From Chloroflexota bacterium (lineage in GTDB: Bacteria; Chloroflexota; Anaerolineae; Promineifilales; Promineifilaceae): 34,661 nucleotides of DNA. The translations under genes were made by a program, and so were the position numbers. Each line of letters opens with the position of its first letter. The stretch's first letter is position 1. The notes below the pieces were generated by a model. That model saw only the letters and a list, made by a program, of their open reading frames with translations, was not told the origin of the DNA and did not search any database. Positions 21,966 to 30,421 of the stretch are shown here, piece after piece. The DNA lies in NCBI GenBank assembly GCA_024277135.1, contig JAJRVV010000062.1, positions 1 to 34,661 of the forward strand, given 5' to 3'.

Positions 21966-24485
21966 CTAGTCACGCTCTTCGTACACAAAACGGCGCACCC
22001 GGGCGGCGACGGCCGCCGGGTCCACTTCCACCCGCGCCATACCCGTTTCCACCGCCTTACGCGCCACCGCTTCGGCCACGGCCGGGGCCACCGAAAAATC
22101 AGTGCCTTTGGGGATGATCCACTCCGGCCGCAAATCTTCATCCTTCACTAAATAGGCGATGGCCTGGGCCGCCGCGATCTTCATCTCATCCGTGATATTG
22201 CGTACCCGCGCATCCAACGCGCCGCGGAAGATGCCGGGGAAGGCCAGCGAGTTATTCACCTGGTTGGGGAAATCGCTGCGGCCAGTGGCTACAATGCTGG
22301 CCCCGCCGGCAAAGGCTTTGTCCGGCATGATTTCCGGCGTGGGGTTAGCCAGGGCAAAAATCATCGGGTCTTTGGCCATGGATTTGACCATATCCACTGT
22401 CATCAGCCCCGGCCCGGAGAGGCCGATGAAGACATCCCGCCCCTTGACCACCTCTGCCAGACCGCCTTTGACTTTGTTGGCATTGGTGATTTCGGCCATC
22501 TCTTGCTTGATCCAGTTGAGGTTCTTGCGTCCCTTGTAAATCGCGCCTCTTCTGTCCAGCAAAACCACATCTTGCAACCCCATGGCCATCAACAATTTGG
22601 TGACGGCGATGGCGGATGCGCCGGCGCCGTTGACGGCCACCGACAAATCGCCCGGCGTTTTACCGACGAGACGGCAGGCATTGAGAATGCCGGCCAACAC
22701 GATCACGGCCGTGCCGTGCTGATCATCATGGAAAATGGGGATGTCCGTCTGCTCCCGTAATTCCTTCTCGATGTAGAAACAGCGGGGCGCGCTGATGTCT
22801 TCCAGGTTGATGCCGCCAAAAGTCGGTTCCAGCCGCTTCACAATCTCGATGATTTCATCCGGGTCTTGCGTGTTCAGGCAGATGGGGAACGCCTCCACCC
22901 CGGCAAAGGTGTGGAACAAAATCGCCTTGCCTTCCATCACCGGCAGCGCGGCCCGGCCGCCGATGTTGCCCAGTCCCAGCACGGCGCTGCCGTCACTGAC
23001 GACGCCCACCAAGTTGCTGCGCGGCGTCAGCGCGAACACTTCTTCCACGTTTTGGGCGATGATTTTGGCCGGTTCCATCGCCCCCGGTACCAGGTAGAAC
23101 ATCTTCAGGATGTGTTCGTCCTTCACCGGAATCTTGGTGTAGATTTCCAGCAAACCCTGGAACCGGTCATGTAGTTCCAGCGACTCTTCGGCGGTGGTCA
23201 TCGGCTTGTTGCTGGCCGGGGGGACAGGTAGTTTGCCTTCGTAGACAAAGCGGCGGGTGCGCTCGGCAATCATGGCTGGGTCGGCATCCGGCCGTTTTGC
23301 CAGCCCTTCATTAAGGATGGCTTCGGCCACGGCCTGGGCCACCGCCGGCGCCACGCGATAATCAATGACATGGGGGTAGATATAATCGGCGTGAAGCTCC
23401 TCGTCCTGAATGATGCCGGCGATGGCTTCGGCGGCGGCAATCTGGGCAGAAACGGGGAAGTCTTTCGCCCGCACGTCTAACAAGCCGCGGAACACGCCGG
23501 GAACGACGGCCGTAATGTCCATCTGATTGGGATAAGTGGAATGGGCCGTGGCCACCACCGCCGCGCCCGCTTTCCTCGCTTCCTTCGGCGTGATTTCCAA
23601 TGGCGAGGCCAGCGTGAACAAAATCGGGTCCTTGGCCATGCCCTTGATCAACCCGGTTGTCAGCTCTTGTCCGGGGGCAAAGCCAATGTACGCATCCGCG
23701 CCCGCCAGCACATCGGCCAGGTCGCCATGCTCGTCATTTGGATTGGAGAAATGGGCGATCTCCCATTTGGCCCAGTTCATATCCAGCGGACGATATTTGT
23801 AGATGACCCCGTGCCGGTCGCAAACCAGCAGTTGCCGCGCTCCGTATTGGTGCAAAATGGTGGCGGTCCCCAGGCCAGAGGATCCGGCGCCGTTGATGAT
23901 GATGCGCATGTCGGCCAAATCTTTGCCGATCAAGCGGGCGGCATTGATGAGGCCAGCTAAAATGCCGATAGCCACCCCTTCGCGGTGGTTGTTGACGACC
24001 GGGATGAACAGTGAGCGCCGCAGCCGGTTGGTGATGGCCGGCCCTTTGGGTGAACCGATGTCCTCCAGGCTGATGGCGCCAAAGGAAGGGCTGATGTTGA
24101 GGATGGTGTCTACGAACTCTTCAATGGAGTCCGTCTTGAGAGCCAACGGCAGCGCATCAACCCCGGCAAACGCTTTCATGATGACCGCTTTACTTTCCAG
24201 CACCGGCAAAATCGCTTCCGGGCCGATGTCGCCCAGTTCAAAAGCGGAGGAGCCATCCGACACGATGGCGATGGTGTTGCCGCGGCAGGTCACATCAAAA
24301 CTGCGTTTGGGATTACGGGCGATTTCCAGGCAGGGTTCGGCCACGCCGGGGGTGTAGACCAGGCTGAGCGCGGTGTTGTCGCGCACCTGAATTTTGCTGC
24401 GAACGCCGATCAGCCCACCATAACGGCGGCGATATTGGATGCCTTCGCTTTCTTGTTCTTGTGGTTTGGTCTCTTTTTTAGCCAT
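21966..24485 (-). CDS. Malic enzyme, tandem fusion of two malic-enzyme units
   Basis: An 839-aa protein made of two complete small malic-enzyme units (about 1-420 and 435-839), expected to convert malate to pyruvate and CO2 with reduction of NAD(P). The second unit keeps the metal site E562-D563 (NLEDI) and D587-D588 (FHDDQHGTA), K520 (MEGK) and GAGAS (620-624), but its catalytic-Tyr loop is altered (FYLVPGAMEP, Y464). The first unit has the normal loop (Y44, YTPGVAEPC), K99 and E141-D142, yet FHDDQHGTA is replaced by VVNNHREGVA (N165-N166), losing the metal-binding Asp. It is not MaeB-like, since no phosphotransacetylase domain is present. The ATG has GAGGAG 5 bases upstream. Mirrored heptamer sequence lies in the leader. 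The first unit may be regulatory, or residues may be shared between units. Confidence 0.9.
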   Translation of the reverse strand: MAKKETKPQEQESEGIQYRRRYGGLIGVRSKIQVRDNTALSLVYTPGVAEPCLEIARNPKRSFDVTCRGNTIAIVSDGSSAFELGDIGPEAILPVLESKAVIMKAFAGVDALPLALKTDSIEEFVDTILNISPSFGAISLEDIGSPKGPAITNRLRRSLFIPVVNNHREGVAIGILAGLINAARLIGKDLADMRIIINGAGSSGLGTATILHQYGARQLLVCDRHGVIYKYRPLDMNWAKWEIAHFSNPNDEHGDLADVLAGADAYIGFAPGQELTTGLIKGMAKDPILFTLASPLEITPKEARKAGAAVVATAHSTYPNQMDITAVVPGVFRGLLDVRAKDFPVSAQIAAAEAIAGIIQDEELHADYIYPHVIDYRVAPAVAQAVAEAILNEGLAKRPDADPAMIAERTRRFVYEGKLPVPPASNKPMTTAEESLELHDRFQGLLEIYTKIPVKDEHILKMFYLVPGAMEPAKIIAQNVEEVFALTPRSNLVGVVSDGSAVLGLGNIGGRAALPVMEGKAILFHTFAGVEAFPICLNTQDPDEIIEIVKRLEPTFGGINLEDISAPRCFYIEKELREQTDIPIFHDDQHGTAVIVLAGILNACRLVGKTPGDLSVAVNGAGASAIAVTKLLMAMGLQDVVLLDRRGAIYKGRKNLNWIKQEMAEITNANKVKGGLAEVVKGRDVFIGLSGPGLMTVDMVKSMAKDPMIFALANPTPEIMPDKAFAGGASIVATGRSDFPNQVNNSLAFPGIFRGALDARVRNITDEMKIAAAQAIAYLVKDEDLRPEWIIPKGTDFSVAPAVAEAVARKAVETGMARVEVDPAAVAARVRRFVYEERD

Positions 24486-24508
24486 GATTACTCCTCAAAT
24501 GTAAGAAA

Positions 24509-24585
24509 CAGTGTTCAATGTCCAGTGTTCAGTGAAGCGTTGAAGCGTCAACTGAATACGGATAACTGACCACTGAATACTGACT
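24509..24585. repeat. Mirrored heptamer array upstream of the malic enzyme
   Basis: Eleven phased 7-bp units. The left part reads CAGTGTT, CAATGTC, CAGTGTT, CAGTGAA; two divergent units follow; the right part reads ACTGAAT, ACGGATA, ACTGACC, ACTGAAT, ACTGACT, the opposite orientation. The transcript could fold into a long imperfect hairpin. Confidence 0.8.
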
Positions 24586-24605
24586 AAGTGGCGTCTCAAG
24601 TTTCC

Positions 24606-24661
24606 CTTGACAGGTGATGGGTGTCAGGTGTCATTTGTCACTCGTCAGGTGTCAAATGTCA
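24606..24661. repeat. Heptamer array (GGTGTCA) downstream of selB
   Basis: Eight phased units ending in TGTCA, GTCA or similar: CTTGACA, GGTGATG, GGTGTCA twice, TTTGTCA, CTCGTCA, GGTGTCA, AATGTCA. It lies between the 3' end of selB and the previous array, with a different unit sequence from its neighbour 20 bp away. Confidence 0.8.
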
Positions 24662-24680
24662 CATTCCGATTGGCGTGATG

Positions 24681-26561
24681 TTAGCGGGTCTCCTGGCGCA
24701 GTTCCCGGTTGTCGCCCACGCGGCGGGTGACGCGAATTTCATCCAGGTGTTCCAGCAGGGCGATGGCGTATTTGCGGCTGGTTTGCAGCAAGTCGCGCGT
24801 TTGGGCGGCGTTGATTTGGGCGTGGGTATGCAGGAATTCTGTGACGGCCGTCACCACTTTTTCATACTCCTGATGGCGATAAACTACCTCGTGGTTCAAC
24901 GGCCGTACCTGCCCCGATTCCACCAGAGCAAAATAGACATCCTCGCCCACGGCCGCCTTCGCTTCCTTGACGCTGGGAGAATTGACGCCAGACCGGGCAA
25001 ACCGCTGCATCAAAGCGTCAATGGCCTGCTGCTGCGCCGGCGAGAAGGTGACGCTGAACTCCGGTTGACGGACGACAGAACCGGTATCCATCGCCAACCC
25101 ATCAGCGACGACCTGGGACAGAAACGGGTTGAAGACGGCCGCCTTCATCTGCAACCGGCTGCGCAGCTCTTCGCGGGGGATGCCGGGGCGCAGCGGGAAT
25201 TCCTGGTGGTAGGCGGCCAAAACATCCGCCAGCCGATCCCGCTGCTTTTGCCAACCGGCGCGGGTGACAAGCTGCCGGTTCAGCCGGATGACGTCCCCTT
25301 GCGCTTCCAATTCGGCCAGGGCAGGAACGGCCGTGTCCGCCGCCAATCCCGATTTCTTCACCAGTTCTGCCTCGCCAACCGGTTCCATGCGCGCTAACGT
25401 TTGCCCCAAAAGTTCGGCGGGCGTGCCCTGGGACAGCGTTTGGAACCGGGCGATCACATCTTCCCGGAATCGCCGGTGTCGCCGTCCCGGATGGGGATCG
25501 AGTATTTGACCGCCGCCCAACGTCGCGCCTGGGGACGGCCGTCGCAAAATGAACCGGTCGCCGCGAATTACTGCCACCGGTTCCGCCAGCGCCAATTGCA
25601 GCCAGCCCGTTTGTCCCGGCTCGATTTGGGGCGCGCCGATGACGCGGGTGCGCGCCAGCGCTTCGGCGGCGCCGACGAACAGCTTGACTTCGGTGTTGTG
25701 TTTGAGCGGCCCCGGCGCGTCTGGCAGATGGCGGTAGCCGGCGTCCAGCAGAATGGTGTGGCTGACGACGCCGGGGGCGGCGACGACGTGGCCTCTAGCC
25801 AGCTCGTCCCGACTGACCCCGGTGAGGTTGATGGCGACGCGGGAGCCGGGCAGCGCCACTTCTCGTTTGGTTTGATGGGTTTGCAGGCCGCGAATACGGC
25901 CGTTCAACCCCGACGGCTGAATCTCGACGGCATCGCCCGCGTGGAACCGCCCTCCGGCCAGCGTGCCGGTCACGACCGTGCCAAATCCGCTTAAGCTGAA
26001 AACACGATCAATGGGAAGACGCGGTCGGCCAGTGGACGGCCGTTCCGGCAACCCCGCCAGTTTTTCCCGCAAAACCTCCTTCAACTCGGCTAAACCGGCC
26101 CCCGTTTGCGCCGAAACCGGCATGATGGGCGCGTCCGCTAAAGCCGTGCCCGCCAACGTTTCCGACACCTCTAACGTCACCAATTCCAGCCAATCCGGGT
26201 CATCAATCAAATCCACTTTGGTCAGCGCCACCACGCCGCCGCCAATCTCCAATAAATCCAGGATCGCCAGATGCTCTTTCGTCTGCGGCATCACCCCTTC
26301 GTCGGCGGCGATGACGAACAGCGCCAAATCAATGCCGCCCACGCCGGCCAGCATGTTTTCGATGAAATCCCGGTGGCCGGGCACGTCAATGACGCCCACT
26401 TCCTCGCCGTCCTCATCCAGCCGCAGCCAGGCAAAGCCGAGATCAATCGTCATCTCCCGCGCTTTTTCTTCCGCCAGCCGATCCGGGTCAATCCCCGTCA
26501 ACGCTTCGATGAGGGTGGATTTGCCATGATCAACGTGTCCGGCCGTGCCAATTACGAACAT
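24681..26561 (-). CDS. selB: SelB, selenocysteine-specific elongation factor
   Basis: A 626-aa translational GTPase that brings Sec-tRNA to the ribosome at UGA codons followed by a SECIS hairpin. GTPase motifs: GHVDHGKS (8-15), DVPGH (59-63) and TKVD (114-117). LSGFGTVVTGTL marks the EF-Tu-like domain 2. The region after about 370 has the repeated winged-helix character of SelB's SECIS-binding domain. The length is normal for bacterial SelB. ATG at 26561 lacks an obvious Shine-Dalgarno and is preceded by a heptamer array. The selenoprotein-type selD about 7 kb away supplies an in-window client. No selA or selC is visible nearby. Confidence 0.96.
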   Translation of the reverse strand: MFVIGTAGHVDHGKSTLIEALTGIDPDRLAEEKAREMTIDLGFAWLRLDEDGEEVGVIDVPGHRDFIENMLAGVGGIDLALFVIAADEGVMPQTKEHLAILDLLEIGGGVVALTKVDLIDDPDWLELVTLEVSETLAGTALADAPIMPVSAQTGAGLAELKEVLREKLAGLPERPSTGRPRLPIDRVFSLSGFGTVVTGTLAGGRFHAGDAVEIQPSGLNGRIRGLQTHQTKREVALPGSRVAINLTGVSRDELARGHVVAAPGVVSHTILLDAGYRHLPDAPGPLKHNTEVKLFVGAAEALARTRVIGAPQIEPGQTGWLQLALAEPVAVIRGDRFILRRPSPGATLGGGQILDPHPGRRHRRFREDVIARFQTLSQGTPAELLGQTLARMEPVGEAELVKKSGLAADTAVPALAELEAQGDVIRLNRQLVTRAGWQKQRDRLADVLAAYHQEFPLRPGIPREELRSRLQMKAAVFNPFLSQVVADGLAMDTGSVVRQPEFSVTFSPAQQQAIDALMQRFARSGVNSPSVKEAKAAVGEDVYFALVESGQVRPLNHEVVYRHQEYEKVVTAVTEFLHTHAQINAAQTRDLLQTSRKYAIALLEHLDEIRVTRRVGDNRELRQETR

Positions 26562-26568
26562 GGGGTTT

Positions 26569-26637
26569 AGAAGGCAGAAATCAGAAGGTAAAAGGCAGAA
26601 TTTGCGGCATTCTCTGAGGTCTCTGCGCTCTCTGCGG
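26569..26637. repeat. Two short arrays in the selB leader
   Basis: 26569-26603 holds five heptamers (AGAAGGC, AGAAATC, AGAAGGT, AAAAGGC, AGAATTT). 26611-26637 holds three 9-bp units (TCTCTGAGG, TCTCTGCGC, TCTCTGCGG). Together they fill almost the whole 78-bp gap between the coiled-coil gene's stop and the selB start. Confidence 0.7.
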
Positions 26638-26639
26638 CA

Positions 26640-27878
26640 TTAATCTTCCCGAACGGGAACCAGGGCTGGCTGGCGGCGGCGGTGCGGGCTGTGCTTTACC
26701 GCTTTTTCCACTTCCTCCAGCCAGATACGGGGCAGTTGTTTGATGGCGTCTGCCTGGGCAGTCTGAACCCGGCGCAGTAAATCTTTCTCTTCTTGCAGAC
26801 GATTCAACAGATCATCCAACTGGGCGATTTGCTCCTGAACCTGCCGCTCATGCCGGTTCGTCGTCGCCCATCGTTGGTCGGCGTCGGCGCGAAAGCTCTT
26901 CCACTTTTGCTCATTCTCCAGCCGGAATTCATCCCATCGCGTTTGCAGCCGATGAGTTTCCACGCGCAGGAGTTCGGAGGATTGCTGGTGCTGCTGTTCC
27001 AATTGTTTTTGCCAGCCAGACAGCGTTTCCACCGCCATTTTGGCCTCTTTGTACTGGTCGGAAAAGGTGATCCACTCTTTGCGGAATTTTTCCACAGCAT
27101 CCGCCTGCTCGTCTAACAGCCGTTGGAAGCCCTCGATGCGCTGATTGCGCTCGTACTCGCCCGACTGCACTTGTTCCAGCCAGGTACGCATTGTTTGGTT
27201 GATGTCACTTTGTTCGGCCGAGATGGTTTGCAGATTCGATTGGACGTTGATGATGTTTTGCCCCTGCACTTCCAGCCGTTCGTTGGCAGCCTCTAATCGC
27301 TTGGTGATATCGAGCAAATCAGCCTGTCCCTGGTTGATGTTACGACTGTTTTGCTTCTCTTTTTCTTCCAGGAAAGCGATGGCGCGTTCGCGGGTCTCGG
27401 CCCGGGTTTCGATGGCCGAGATTTGGTTGCGTAGTTGGCCGATGAGGTTTGCCAGCCGCGATTCTTCCGCCTGCCGCTGCTCCATGCCTTCGCGTAAAGT
27501 TTTGATGGCGGGCAGTTCTTTGCGAATAGCGGCCAGTTCGCGGGCGGTGACCTCATTTTCCACCCGGCGCAGGCGGTCTAATTCCTCTTCGGATTTGATG
27601 CGGCGCTGGTCGTATTGCTCGACGATAGCCACCACCTCATCTTTGAATTGAGCCAGTTGGGCGTCCAGTTGGCCCAGCCGGGCGAATTGGCCGGTGAATC
27701 CGGCGATCTGCTTTTCCAGATCGAGCAGCCGTTGTTCCCGGCTTTCTAGCTGCCGGGTTTGCAGTTCCAGTCTTTGCTCGATTTCGGCCTGCTGGCGGGA
27801 CAGTTTGCGCCGTTCGCCGTCCAGCCATTCGATGCGGTTTTGCAGGTCTTTGACTTCTTGTGTGTTGTCGTTTGCCAT
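26640..27878 (-). CDS. Coiled-coil protein of unknown function
   Basis: A 412-aa, highly charged protein that is coiled coil over most of its length (about 5-400): dense Glu, Gln, Arg and Leu heptads such as QNRIEWLDGERRKLSRQQ and LESREQRLLDLEKQIAG. It has no signal peptide, membrane segment or catalytic motif that I recognise, and ends with a basic tail (SPHRRRQP). It could be a cytoplasmic scaffold, segregation- or envelope-associated protein; nothing in the sequence decides. ATG at 27878 is supported by GGGAGG 6-7 bases upstream; an in-frame ATG 39 bases earlier is less likely. It has no exact ACGGCCGT over its whole length, unlike most neighbours. It is divergent from the GT4 gene. Confidence 0.8.
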   Translation of the reverse strand: MANDNTQEVKDLQNRIEWLDGERRKLSRQQAEIEQRLELQTRQLESREQRLLDLEKQIAGFTGQFARLGQLDAQLAQFKDEVVAIVEQYDQRRIKSEEELDRLRRVENEVTARELAAIRKELPAIKTLREGMEQRQAEESRLANLIGQLRNQISAIETRAETRERAIAFLEEKEKQNSRNINQGQADLLDITKRLEAANERLEVQGQNIINVQSNLQTISAEQSDINQTMRTWLEQVQSGEYERNQRIEGFQRLLDEQADAVEKFRKEWITFSDQYKEAKMAVETLSGWQKQLEQQHQQSSELLRVETHRLQTRWDEFRLENEQKWKSFRADADQRWATTNRHERQVQEQIAQLDDLLNRLQEEKDLLRRVQTAQADAIKQLPRIWLEEVEKAVKHSPHRRRQPALVPVRED

Positions 27879-27956
27879 ATTTTTCCTCCCAAAGGGGGCA
27901 GAATTATGTAAGCGCATTATATCGCGCCAATGGGATGCGGGCGAGTGTGTGCGCCG

Positions 27957-27984
27957 GATTTTGGATTGGGGATTTTCGATTTTG
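27957..27984. repeat. Heptamer array (GATTTTG) before a GT4 gene
   Basis: Four phased units: GATTTTG, GATTGGG, GATTTTC, GATTTTG, followed by GATTAC. It lies 15 bp upstream of the GT4 start, in the divergent gap after the coiled-coil gene. Confidence 0.75.
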
Positions 27985-27999
27985 GATTACAATTGGGTT

Positions 28000-29109
28000 A
28001 TGGTTATCGGGATTGATGTGCGGCTGCCGTTTTACCAGATGGGCGGGATCAGTCAGTACACGATTTTTTTGATTCGGGCGTTGGCGGCTTTGGATGGGGA
28101 GAATCGGTATCTGGTTTTTCATCATGGGCGGGACGGCCGTACCTACGCCCCTTCTTCTGCCCCCAACTTCCAACGAAAAGATGTGTGGACGCCCTGCCAT
28201 CACTGGCTGGAGCGGTGGACGCTGGCGGCGGAGCTGCTGCCGCGCCGGCTGGATGTGCTGCACAGCCCCGATTTCATCCCGCCGGCGGTTGGCGCTAGGC
28301 GGCGCATCATCACCGTACACGATCTCAATTTTTTGTATTATCCGCAATTTCTGACGGCCGCCAGCCGCCGCTACTACAACGATCAGATTGAATGGGCAGT
28401 GGGCGCCGCCGACGCCATTTCGGCGGACAGCGAGGCTACGCGCCAGGATTTGATCGAGCGTTTGGCTGTGCCGCCGGATAAGGTGACGACGATTCCGCTG
28501 GCGGCGAATCCGTTGTATGGGCAAGTGTTTGCGGAGACGGCCGTTTCTGCCACCTTGGCCGAGTACAATTTGCCGCGCGGCTTTATTCTGGCGGTGGGCA
28601 CGCTGGAACCGCGCAAAAATTACCCGATGCTGATCCAGGCGTATGCCCGGCTGCGGCAGCGGGGGGTGGATGCGCCGCTGGTGTTGGTGGGGGGAAAGGG
28701 GTGGCTTTATGAGGAGATTTTTGCCGAAATTGAATCGCTGCAATTGGGGAATCACGTGCATCACCTGACCGGCGTTTTTGATGAAAAATTGGCGCATTTA
28801 TACTGGGGGGCCGGAGTGTTGGTGACGCCCTCCCATTACGAAGGGTTTGGCCTGCCGGCGCTGGAAGCGATGCATAGCGGCTGTCCCGTCATCGTCAGCA
28901 ACCGGGCCTCTCTGCCAGAAATTGTGGGGCCGCAGGGGATGATGCTTGATCCGGACGATGTGGAAGCGTGGGTGTATGGCATTGAGCGGGTGTTGACGGA
29001 TGGGGATTTGCGGCAGAAGATGACGGCGGACGGCCGTCTCCAGGCGCAAACGTTTACCTGGGAGCGGACGGCGCGGATGACGTTGGCTTTGTATGAGAAT
29101 GAAACGTAA
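28000..29109 (+). CDS. Family 4 glycosyltransferase
   Basis: A 369-aa GT-B enzyme. The N-terminal MVIGIDVRLPFYQMGGISQY is typical of GT4 enzymes of the mannosyltransferase type; the C-terminal half shows FILAVGTLEPRKN, LVLVGGKGW, PSHYEGFGLPALEAM with the E-x7-E motif, and SNRASLPEIVG. It probably transfers a sugar from a nucleotide donor to a surface glycan or lipid carrier on the inner membrane face. The start ATG at 28000 is set by homology; no strong ribosome site is seen and a heptamer array is just upstream. It is followed 13 bp after its stop by a second GT4 gene. Confidence 0.9.
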   Translation: MVIGIDVRLPFYQMGGISQYTIFLIRALAALDGENRYLVFHHGRDGRTYAPSSAPNFQRKDVWTPCHHWLERWTLAAELLPRRLDVLHSPDFIPPAVGARRRIITVHDLNFLYYPQFLTAASRRYYNDQIEWAVGAADAISADSEATRQDLIERLAVPPDKVTTIPLAANPLYGQVFAETAVSATLAEYNLPRGFILAVGTLEPRKNYPMLIQAYARLRQRGVDAPLVLVGGKGWLYEEIFAEIESLQLGNHVHHLTGVFDEKLAHLYWGAGVLVTPSHYEGFGLPALEAMHSGCPVIVSNRASLPEIVGPQGMMLDPDDVEAWVYGIERVLTDGDLRQKMTADGRLQAQTFTWERTARMTLALYENET

Positions 29110-29125
29110 AACGAAAAACGAAATG
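29105..29125. repeat. Short heptamer run (CGAAAAA) between the two GT4 genes
   Basis: Three units, CGTAAAA, CGAAAAA, CGAAATG, spanning the first GT4 stop and the second GT4 start codon. Confidence 0.4.
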
Positions 29126-30385
29126 AAAATCCTCATCCTGACCCCCCAACTTCCTTACCCGCCGTACCAGGGAACCAGCCTGCGCAATTATCACATCATT
29201 CGCGGGCTGGCGCAGCGGCATGAGATCGTCCTGCTCAGCTTTTTAGAGGAGGAGCAGACGGCCGTGCCCGACCAAATCCAGCCGCTCTTGCAATTGTGTA
29301 CGGCCGTCCACACCGTTCCCGCCCCCATTCGCGCCAAAAAGGAGCGGCTGATCCAACTTTTTACTTCGCGCCTGCCCGACATGGCGCACCGGCTCTGGTC
29401 GCCCCACTTCGCGGCCAGGTTGCGGGAGTTGTTGGCGGAAAACCAATTTGACGTGGTGCAGGTGGAAGGGATTGAATTGGCGCGATATATTAAAATAATT
29501 CGTGTAGCGAATGGGGGATGTCGCATCATCTTCGACAATCACAACGCTGAAACGGAGTTGCAGCGGCGTAATTTCCTCGCCGATTTGCGCCGCCCCCGCC
29601 GCTGCATCGCCGCCGCCTACTCCGGGGCGCAGGTGGGGCGGCTGGCCTGGTTTGAGCGGTGGGCGTGCCAGCAGGCGGATGGGGTGACGGCCGTCTCCGA
29701 GACTGACAAGCGCCATCTGCAAAAATTACGCTCTCCCGCTGCCCGCTCCCCGCTGCCCGCCATCACCGTCATCCCCAACAGCATAGACACGGCCATTTAC
29801 CGCACCCCGCCGCCGCAAACTCACCCGTTCGACCTGCTGTTCGTGGGCAAAATGGATTACCGGCCCAACGTGGATGCCGCGCTCTGGTTTGCCGATGCGG
29901 CGTGGCCGTTGGTGCGGAGAGAACGGCCGTCAACCACCTGGGCCGTCGTGGGGCAAAAGCCGCATGAGCGGTTGGCGCGGTTGTCGGAATTGCCCGGCGT
30001 CACGGTGACGGGATGGGTAGAGTCGGTACGGCCGTACCTGTTTGGCGCTGGCGTCGTCATCATGCCGCTTCGCGTAGGTAGCGGGACGCGCCTTAAACTC
30101 ATCGAAGCATTAGCGGCAGGCAAGGCGGTGGTCAGCACGCCGGTGGGGGCGGAGGGGTTCCCGGTGGAGAATGGGCGGGAGTTGGCGCTGGCGGAAGGGG
30201 CGGCGGAGATGGCGGCTGCTGTTTTGCGTTTGTTGGCGGATGAGGATGAGAGAGAGCGGTTGGGGAGGAACGGCCGTCAATTCGTCCAGCAATATGATTG
30301 GCGCCACGTCATCCCCCAATTCGAGATCGTTTATCGAGCCGGCGGGGACGGGAAGGCGCGGTATCGCCTTAAAGAAAGCACATAA
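29123..30385 (+). CDS. Family 4 glycosyltransferase
   Basis: A 420-aa GT-B enzyme. MKILILTPQLPYPPYQGTS is the expected N-terminus, with a glycine-rich donor/acceptor loop; FDVVQVEGIELARY and IIFDNHNAE follow. The second half has LLFVGKMDYRPNVDA, VVGQKP, VTGWVESVRPY and VGSGTRLKLIEALAAGKAVVST, the canonical GT4 donor-binding stretch with E-x7-type acidic residues. ATG at 29123 was preferred to in-frame ATGs at 29093 and 29099, which lie inside the previous gene. Probably same transcript and pathway as the GT4 before it. Confidence 0.9.
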   Translation: MKILILTPQLPYPPYQGTSLRNYHIIRGLAQRHEIVLLSFLEEEQTAVPDQIQPLLQLCTAVHTVPAPIRAKKERLIQLFTSRLPDMAHRLWSPHFAARLRELLAENQFDVVQVEGIELARYIKIIRVANGGCRIIFDNHNAETELQRRNFLADLRRPRRCIAAAYSGAQVGRLAWFERWACQQADGVTAVSETDKRHLQKLRSPAARSPLPAITVIPNSIDTAIYRTPPPQTHPFDLLFVGKMDYRPNVDAALWFADAAWPLVRRERPSTTWAVVGQKPHERLARLSELPGVTVTGWVESVRPYLFGAGVVIMPLRVGSGTRLKLIEALAAGKAVVSTPVGAEGFPVENGRELALAEGAAEMAAAVLRLLADEDERERLGRNGRQFVQQYDWRHVIPQFEIVYRAGGDGKARYRLKEST

Positions 30386-30421
30386 TCTTGTCTCCGCGCC
30401 ATCCCGCCCTCGCCCAGACGG

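Noticed and set aside
21966..24485. MaeB-type malic enzyme (with phosphotransacetylase domain)
   Set aside because: The C-terminal half is a second malic-enzyme unit with LEDI, DDQHGTA and GAGAS motifs, not a phosphotransacetylase.
27694..27999. Extending the first GT4 gene upstream to 27694
   Set aside because: The extension is antisense to the coiled-coil gene and crosses a heptamer array; GT4 proteins start at MVIGIDVRLP.
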